From positions 1-17,603 of the forward strand of contig JADGED010000025.1 of the NCBI GenBank assembly GCA_016744555.1: 17,603 nt of DNA, written 5' to 3'. This document shows, piece after piece, positions 14,602 through 17,603 of this stretch (positions are counted from its first letter, which is position 1; each line of letters begins with the position of its first letter). The notes under the pieces were generated by a model. The model saw only the letters and a program-made list of their open reading frames with translations, was not told the origin of the DNA and made no database searches. The translations under genes and the position numbers were made by a program. The stretch is from Desulfuromonadaceae bacterium (GTDB lineage Bacteria; Desulfobacterota; Desulfuromonadia; Desulfuromonadales; Geopsychrobacteraceae).

Positions 14602-15429
14602 TTACTTTTTATTTCTGCGGCGTACGATAAATTTATCAGTACGACGGTTCGTTCTAGTTTTGTAACCCTTCGTAGGCACGCCCCATGGAGTTACAGGATG
14701 ACGGCCACCAGAGCTCTTACCCTCACCACCACCATGTGGGTGATCAACCGGATTCATGGCAACACCACGTGACTGTGGACGCTTGCCTAACCAGCGGTTC
14801 CGGCCAGCTTTACCAATTTTGATTTTTTCAAAATCGAGGTTACCGACCTGTCCTACTGTAGCACGGCACTCTTGCAGTACCAACCGCACTTCACCTGAAG
14901 GCAAACGCAGTTGAGCATAACGGCCCTCTTTTGCTGCTATCATCGCATATGCACCAGCACTACGTGCCAACTGACCACCTTTACCAATTTTGAGTTCCAC
15001 ATTGTGGACCCAAGTACCCAATGGAATTGAGCGAATGGTCAAAGTGTTACCAGGACGAATATCAGCTGATTCGCTGGCTACTACACTAGCACCAACTTCA
15101 AGACCGTTAGGTGCAAGAATATAACGCTTCTCGCCATCAGCATAAAACAACAAAGCTATCCGTGCACTACGATTAGGATCATACTCAATCGCAGCAACTC
15201 GTGCTGGCACTTCCAATTTATCACGTCGGAAATCTACAATCCGATACTGTCGCTTGTGTCCGCCACCGGTGTGCCGTTTAGTAATACGACCAGAATTGTT
15301 ACGACCACCTGAACGCTTCAGGGGCGCTAACAATGACTTCTCCGGCTTAGTTTTAGTGATCTCTTCAAAAGTTGAAGAGGCCATATGCCGGCGGCCGTCC
15401 GATGTTGGTTTAAATCTCTTGATACCCAT
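14602..15429 (-). CDS. rplB: 50S ribosomal protein L2
   Basis: L2 is needed for subunit association and peptidyl transferase activity. The 275-residue protein begins MGIKRFKPTSDGRR and has an OB-like domain followed by an SH3-like domain. The highly conserved AMNPVDHPHGGGEG (224-237) includes H230, matching the E. coli H229 linked to activity. The basic C-terminus (FIVRRRNKK) is intact. ATG at 15429 follows GGAGTAG. Gap from rplW is 33 bases. Confidence 0.99.
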   Translation of the reverse strand: MGIKRFKPTSDGRRHMASSTFEEITKTKPEKSLLAPLKRSGGRNNSGRITKRHTGGGHKRQYRIVDFRRDKLEVPARVAAIEYDPNRSARIALLFYADGEKRYILAPNGLEVGASVVASESADIRPGNTLTIRSIPLGTWVHNVELKIGKGGQLARSAGAYAMIAAKEGRYAQLRLPSGEVRLVLQECRATVGQVGNLDFEKIKIGKAGRNRWLGKRPQSRGVAMNPVDHPHGGGEGKSSGGRHPVTPWGVPTKGYKTRTNRRTDKFIVRRRNKK

Positions 15430-15462
15430 AATAACTACTCCGTACCTGCAAAGCGCTCTACT

Positions 15463-15750
15463 TTACACGCCATAGAAATCTATATTTTGACCCTCTTCGA
15501 GAGTCACATATGCCTTTTTCCAGTTATTACGCTGACCAAGGCTAGCGCCAACCCGCTTCATCTTACCGCGAAACTGAATCGTATTAACCGATTTCACCTT
15601 AACGTCAAAAGCCTTTTCAACTGCTTGCTTGATCTCAATCTTGTTAGCACCACGGTCTACCTCAAAGGTGACAACTTGATCGCTCTCTTTAAGCAAATTT
15701 GCTTTTTCTGATATCAGCGGCTTGCGAATAATTTCGTAAAGAGGTTTCAT
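15463..15750 (-). CDS. rplW: 50S ribosomal protein L23
   Basis: L23 forms the docking site at the tunnel exit for trigger factor and SRP. The 95-residue protein has the N-terminal YEIIRKPLISEKA and the core VDRGANKIEIKQAVEKAFDVKVKSVNT, followed by the basic loop GKMKR. ATG at 15750 overlaps the rplD TGA in an ATGA arrangement (4-base overlap), a clear sign of translational coupling. AAGGAG lies about 10 bases upstream, within rplD. Confidence 0.99.
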   Translation of the reverse strand: MKPLYEIIRKPLISEKANLLKESDQVVTFEVDRGANKIEIKQAVEKAFDVKVKSVNTIQFRGKMKRVGASLGQRNNWKKAYVTLEEGQNIDFYGV

Positions 15751-16370
15751 TTTTCCAAGGCTCCTTGAATCTCACTTGCAGCAGCATCTGTCAAGACTAA
15801 ATTGGGATATTTGAGAATATCATACACATTTACCCCATCAGCCCGTAAAACTTTGACATTATGTAAGTTACGAGCTGAAAGTTCAACATTAGGATTAGCT
15901 TGATCAATCACAACCAAAGCACCCTTTAAGTCAAAACGTTTCATCAATTGATCAAACGACTTTGTGCTGATTGCATCCATGGCTAATTCTTTAACCACAG
16001 TCAACTTTTCAGCTTGAAAGCGAACAGATAAAGCGCTACATAGTGCAGCTTTTTTAACTTTACGATTCAGCTTAAAAGAATAAGACCGTGGAGAAGGTCC
16101 GAATGCAGCACCACCACCAACAAAATGTGGTGCACTAACGGTACCCTGCCGTGCATTACCAGTTCCTTTTTGTCGATATGGCTTCTTACCACCGCCGGCG
16201 ACAGCACTACGATTTTTAGTCGCAGCTGAACCCTGCCTACGGGCTGCTAACTGATAGCGAACCATATCATGCAAAAGATACTCTTTAACTTCAGTATTAA
16301 AAACATCATCAGCAAGCTCACGCTCACCAACTTGTTTATTTTCCTGATCAAAAATTACTACATTTGCCAT
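15747..16370 (-). CDS. rplD: 50S ribosomal protein L4
   Basis: L4 nucleates large-subunit assembly and extends a loop to the exit tunnel; in E. coli it also represses the S10 operon by attenuation. The 207-residue protein has the long basic tunnel loop (about 45-92, with GTGNARQGTVSAPHFVGGG and FGPSPR) and a globular Rossmann-like part with VVIDQANPNVELSARNL (about 133-149). ATG at 16370 has GGGAG upstream. Gap from rplC is 24 bases. Confidence 0.99.
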   Translation of the reverse strand: MANVVIFDQENKQVGERELADDVFNTEVKEYLLHDMVRYQLAARRQGSAATKNRSAVAGGGKKPYRQKGTGNARQGTVSAPHFVGGGAAFGPSPRSYSFKLNRKVKKAALCSALSVRFQAEKLTVVKELAMDAISTKSFDQLMKRFDLKGALVVIDQANPNVELSARNLHNVKVLRADGVNVYDILKYPNLVLTDAAASEIQGALEK

Positions 16371-16394
16371 TTTCTACTCCCGAATCCGTAGGTC

Positions 16395-17018
16395 CTAAGC
16401 CTTAATCCCTTTGCGGATTTCAATCAAACCATTCTTTGGTCCGGGAACAGCCCCGCGCACAAAGACAAGATTTAGTTCAGGACGAACCTCAACAACAATT
16501 AAGTTTTGTGTTGTTACCCGAACATTACCCATTTGACCAGGCATTTTTTTATTCTTGATAACTTTAGCCGGCCAAGCTGACTGTCCAATAGAACCTGTTT
16601 GGCGCTTGAACATGGAGCCATGACTGGCACGACCACCAGCAAACCCCCAACGCTTAATGACACCCTGGAACCCCTTACCCTTACTAGTTCCAGTAATATC
16701 GATTCTATCACCAGGGCTAAACATATCGCAGGCCAACTCATCGCCTACAGCACACTCGCCTGTAATATCAAACTCACGCACCGAAGTAAAAGCGCCTTTA
16801 CCAGCCTGCTTAAAATGTCCCATTTCAGGCTTGTTCACACGCTGTGAATTTTTTGCTTCAAAACCTAGCTGAACTGATTCATAGCCATCGGTTTCCGTAG
16901 TCTTTTTTTGCAATACTGTACAAGGACCGACTTCCAGTACTGTTACTGGAATTCGCTGTCCGTCAGCGGCAAAAATCTGACTCATGCCAATTTTTTTTCC
17001 TAATAATCCGTTGGTCAT
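16395..17018 (-). CDS. rplC: 50S ribosomal protein L3
   Basis: L3 starts large-subunit assembly, and a loop of it reaches the peptidyl transferase centre. The 207-residue protein has MTNGLLGKKIGMSQIF at the start, the signature GKGFQGVIKRWGFAGG (about 114-129), and the central loop at 130-165. There the usual SHGS-x-x-HR-x-PGSIG reads SHGSMFKRQTGSIG, so the common His is Lys138 and the Pro is Thr141. Q162 in PGQMG matches the residue methylated by PrmB in E. coli. ATG at 17018 follows AAGGG. The reading frame is intact and the substitution looks like lineage variation. Confidence 0.99.
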   Translation of the reverse strand: MTNGLLGKKIGMSQIFAADGQRIPVTVLEVGPCTVLQKKTTETDGYESVQLGFEAKNSQRVNKPEMGHFKQAGKGAFTSVREFDITGECAVGDELACDMFSPGDRIDITGTSKGKGFQGVIKRWGFAGGRASHGSMFKRQTGSIGQSAWPAKVIKNKKMPGQMGNVRVTTQNLIVVEVRPELNLVFVRGAVPGPKNGLIEIRKGIKA

Positions 17019-17049
17019 TGCTGTGCCCTTAAAATTCTAAATGTATCGC

Positions 17050-17358
17050 TTAGAGCTTTATCTCAACGTCAACACCAGCTGACAGGTCAAGCTTCATCAA
17101 AGCATCTACAGTCTGCTGAGTTGGCTCCATAATATCGAGCAGGCGCTTATGCGTACGTATTTCAAACTGCTCACGACTTTTCTTGTCAACATGAGGTCCA
17201 CGCAATACACAATACTTGTTGATTACTGTAGGCAGTGGAATAGGCCCAACCAAACGTGAACCAGTACGCTTAGTAGTGTCGACAATTTCTGCAACAGCTA
17301 AATCAAGCAAACTGTGGTCATAAGCCTTCAAGCGGATTCTAATTTTCTGAGTAGACAT
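17050..17358 (-). CDS. rpsJ: 30S ribosomal protein S10
   Basis: S10 is a 30S head protein and, as NusE, part of antitermination complexes. The 102-residue protein begins MSTQKIRIRLKAYDH and has the signature GPIPLPTVINKYCVLRGPHVDKKSREQFE (about 38-66). Both length and sequence are highly typical. ATG at 17358 follows GAGGT about 7 bases upstream. It lies only 15 bases after tuf, so there is no room for an S10-operon promoter or L4-sensing leader of the E. coli kind. Confidence 0.99.
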   Translation of the reverse strand: MSTQKIRIRLKAYDHSLLDLAVAEIVDTTKRTGSRLVGPIPLPTVINKYCVLRGPHVDKKSREQFEIRTHKRLLDIMEPTQQTVDALMKLDLSAGVDVEIKL

Positions 17359-17373
17359 CTATATTACCTCGTA

Positions 17374-17603
17374 TTACTCGATTACTTCACTAACAACGCC
17401 GGCGCCTACGGTACGGCCACCTTCACGAATTGCAAAGCGGAGTTCTTTGTCCATCGCAATTGGGGTGATCAACTCTGCTGTCATAGCAATGTTGTCGCCT
17501 GGCATTACCATCTCTACACCTTCTGGCAGCTCTACGATTCCGGTCACATCAGTGGTACGGAAGTAAAACTGTGGACGGTAGCCTTTGAAGAATGGAGTAT
17601 GAC
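17374..17603 (-). CDS. tuf: Elongation factor Tu, C-terminal fragment (cut by window edge)
   Basis: The last 76 codons are present; the 5' part lies beyond the right edge. The translation starts HTPFFKGYRPQFYFRTTDVTG, includes ELPEGVEMVMPGDNIAM, and ends EGGRTVGAGVVSEVIE followed by TAA, which is domain 3 of EF-Tu. EF-Tu brings aminoacyl-tRNA to the A site in a GTP-dependent way. The GTP-binding domain cannot be checked in this window. It directly precedes rpsJ, as in the str-S10 arrangement of many bacteria. A second tuf copy elsewhere in the genome is possible but not visible. Confidence 0.98.
   Translation of the reverse strand, partial: HTPFFKGYRPQFYFRTTDVTGIVELPEGVEMVMPGDNIAMTAELITPIAMDKELRFAIREGGRTVGAGVVSEVIE

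Noticed and set aside
15385..15711. 108-codon open frame on the plus strand opposite rplB and rplW
   Set aside because: It crosses two conserved genes with no start signal or recognisable domain.
1..17603. Mobile element, CRISPR, toxin-antitoxin or defence genes
   Set aside because: Every coding stretch is accounted for by conserved housekeeping genes. No repeat array, transposase, tRNA or gap above 187 bases is present.

Overview
The window is one continuous, all-minus-strand block of translation genes from a Gram-negative bacterium. The gene order (tuf - S10 cluster - spc cluster with secY, adk and map - alpha cluster with rpoA - rplQ, followed by mgtE, recO and glyQ), the separate glyQ-type glycyl-tRNA synthetase, the moderately AT-rich composition and the protein sequences (RpoA beginning MYNNWRDLIKP, zinc-type S4, S14, L24 and L36) fit a member of the Desulfuromonadales / Desulfobacterota (formerly Deltaproteobacteria). 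That placement is inferred from remembered family sequences, not from a search.

Layout, read in the direction of transcription (right to left). The 3' end of tuf (EF-Tu) enters at the right edge. The S10 cluster follows: rpsJ, rplC, rplD, rplW, rplB, rpsS, rplV, rpsC, rplP, rpmC, rpsQ. The spc cluster comes next: rplN, rplX, rplE, rpsN, rpsH, rplF, rplR, rpsE, rpmD, rplO, secY, adk, map, rpmJ. The alpha cluster closes the block: rpsM, rpsK, rpsD, rpoA, rplQ. Gaps are 3 to 57 bases and several genes overlap, so these 31 genes look like one transcription unit. It ends at a strong intrinsic terminator at about 2413-2458. Past it lie mgtE (Mg2+ transporter) and recO (DNA repair), probably a small separate unit. 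The start of glyQ lies at the left edge, behind a good sigma-70-like promoter at 145-173.

The genes together make ribosomal proteins of both subunits, the elongation factor, the Sec translocon pore, adenylate kinase, the N-terminal methionine-removing enzyme and the RNA polymerase alpha subunit. Two small genes that are easy to miss, rpmJ (L36) and rpmD (L30), are intact. No gene is broken, and no mobile element, CRISPR array, tRNA or rRNA is visible. No gap exceeds 187 bases.

I do not see a previously undescribed system; this is a conserved housekeeping region. Points worth a second look are modest: TTG start codons on rpsC, rpsM and rpsD with very strong ribosome binding sites, a terminator nested inside a second inverted repeat, the absence of infA and of room for E. 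coli-type leader control sites, an atypical L3 loop, and uncertain starts for map and mgtE.
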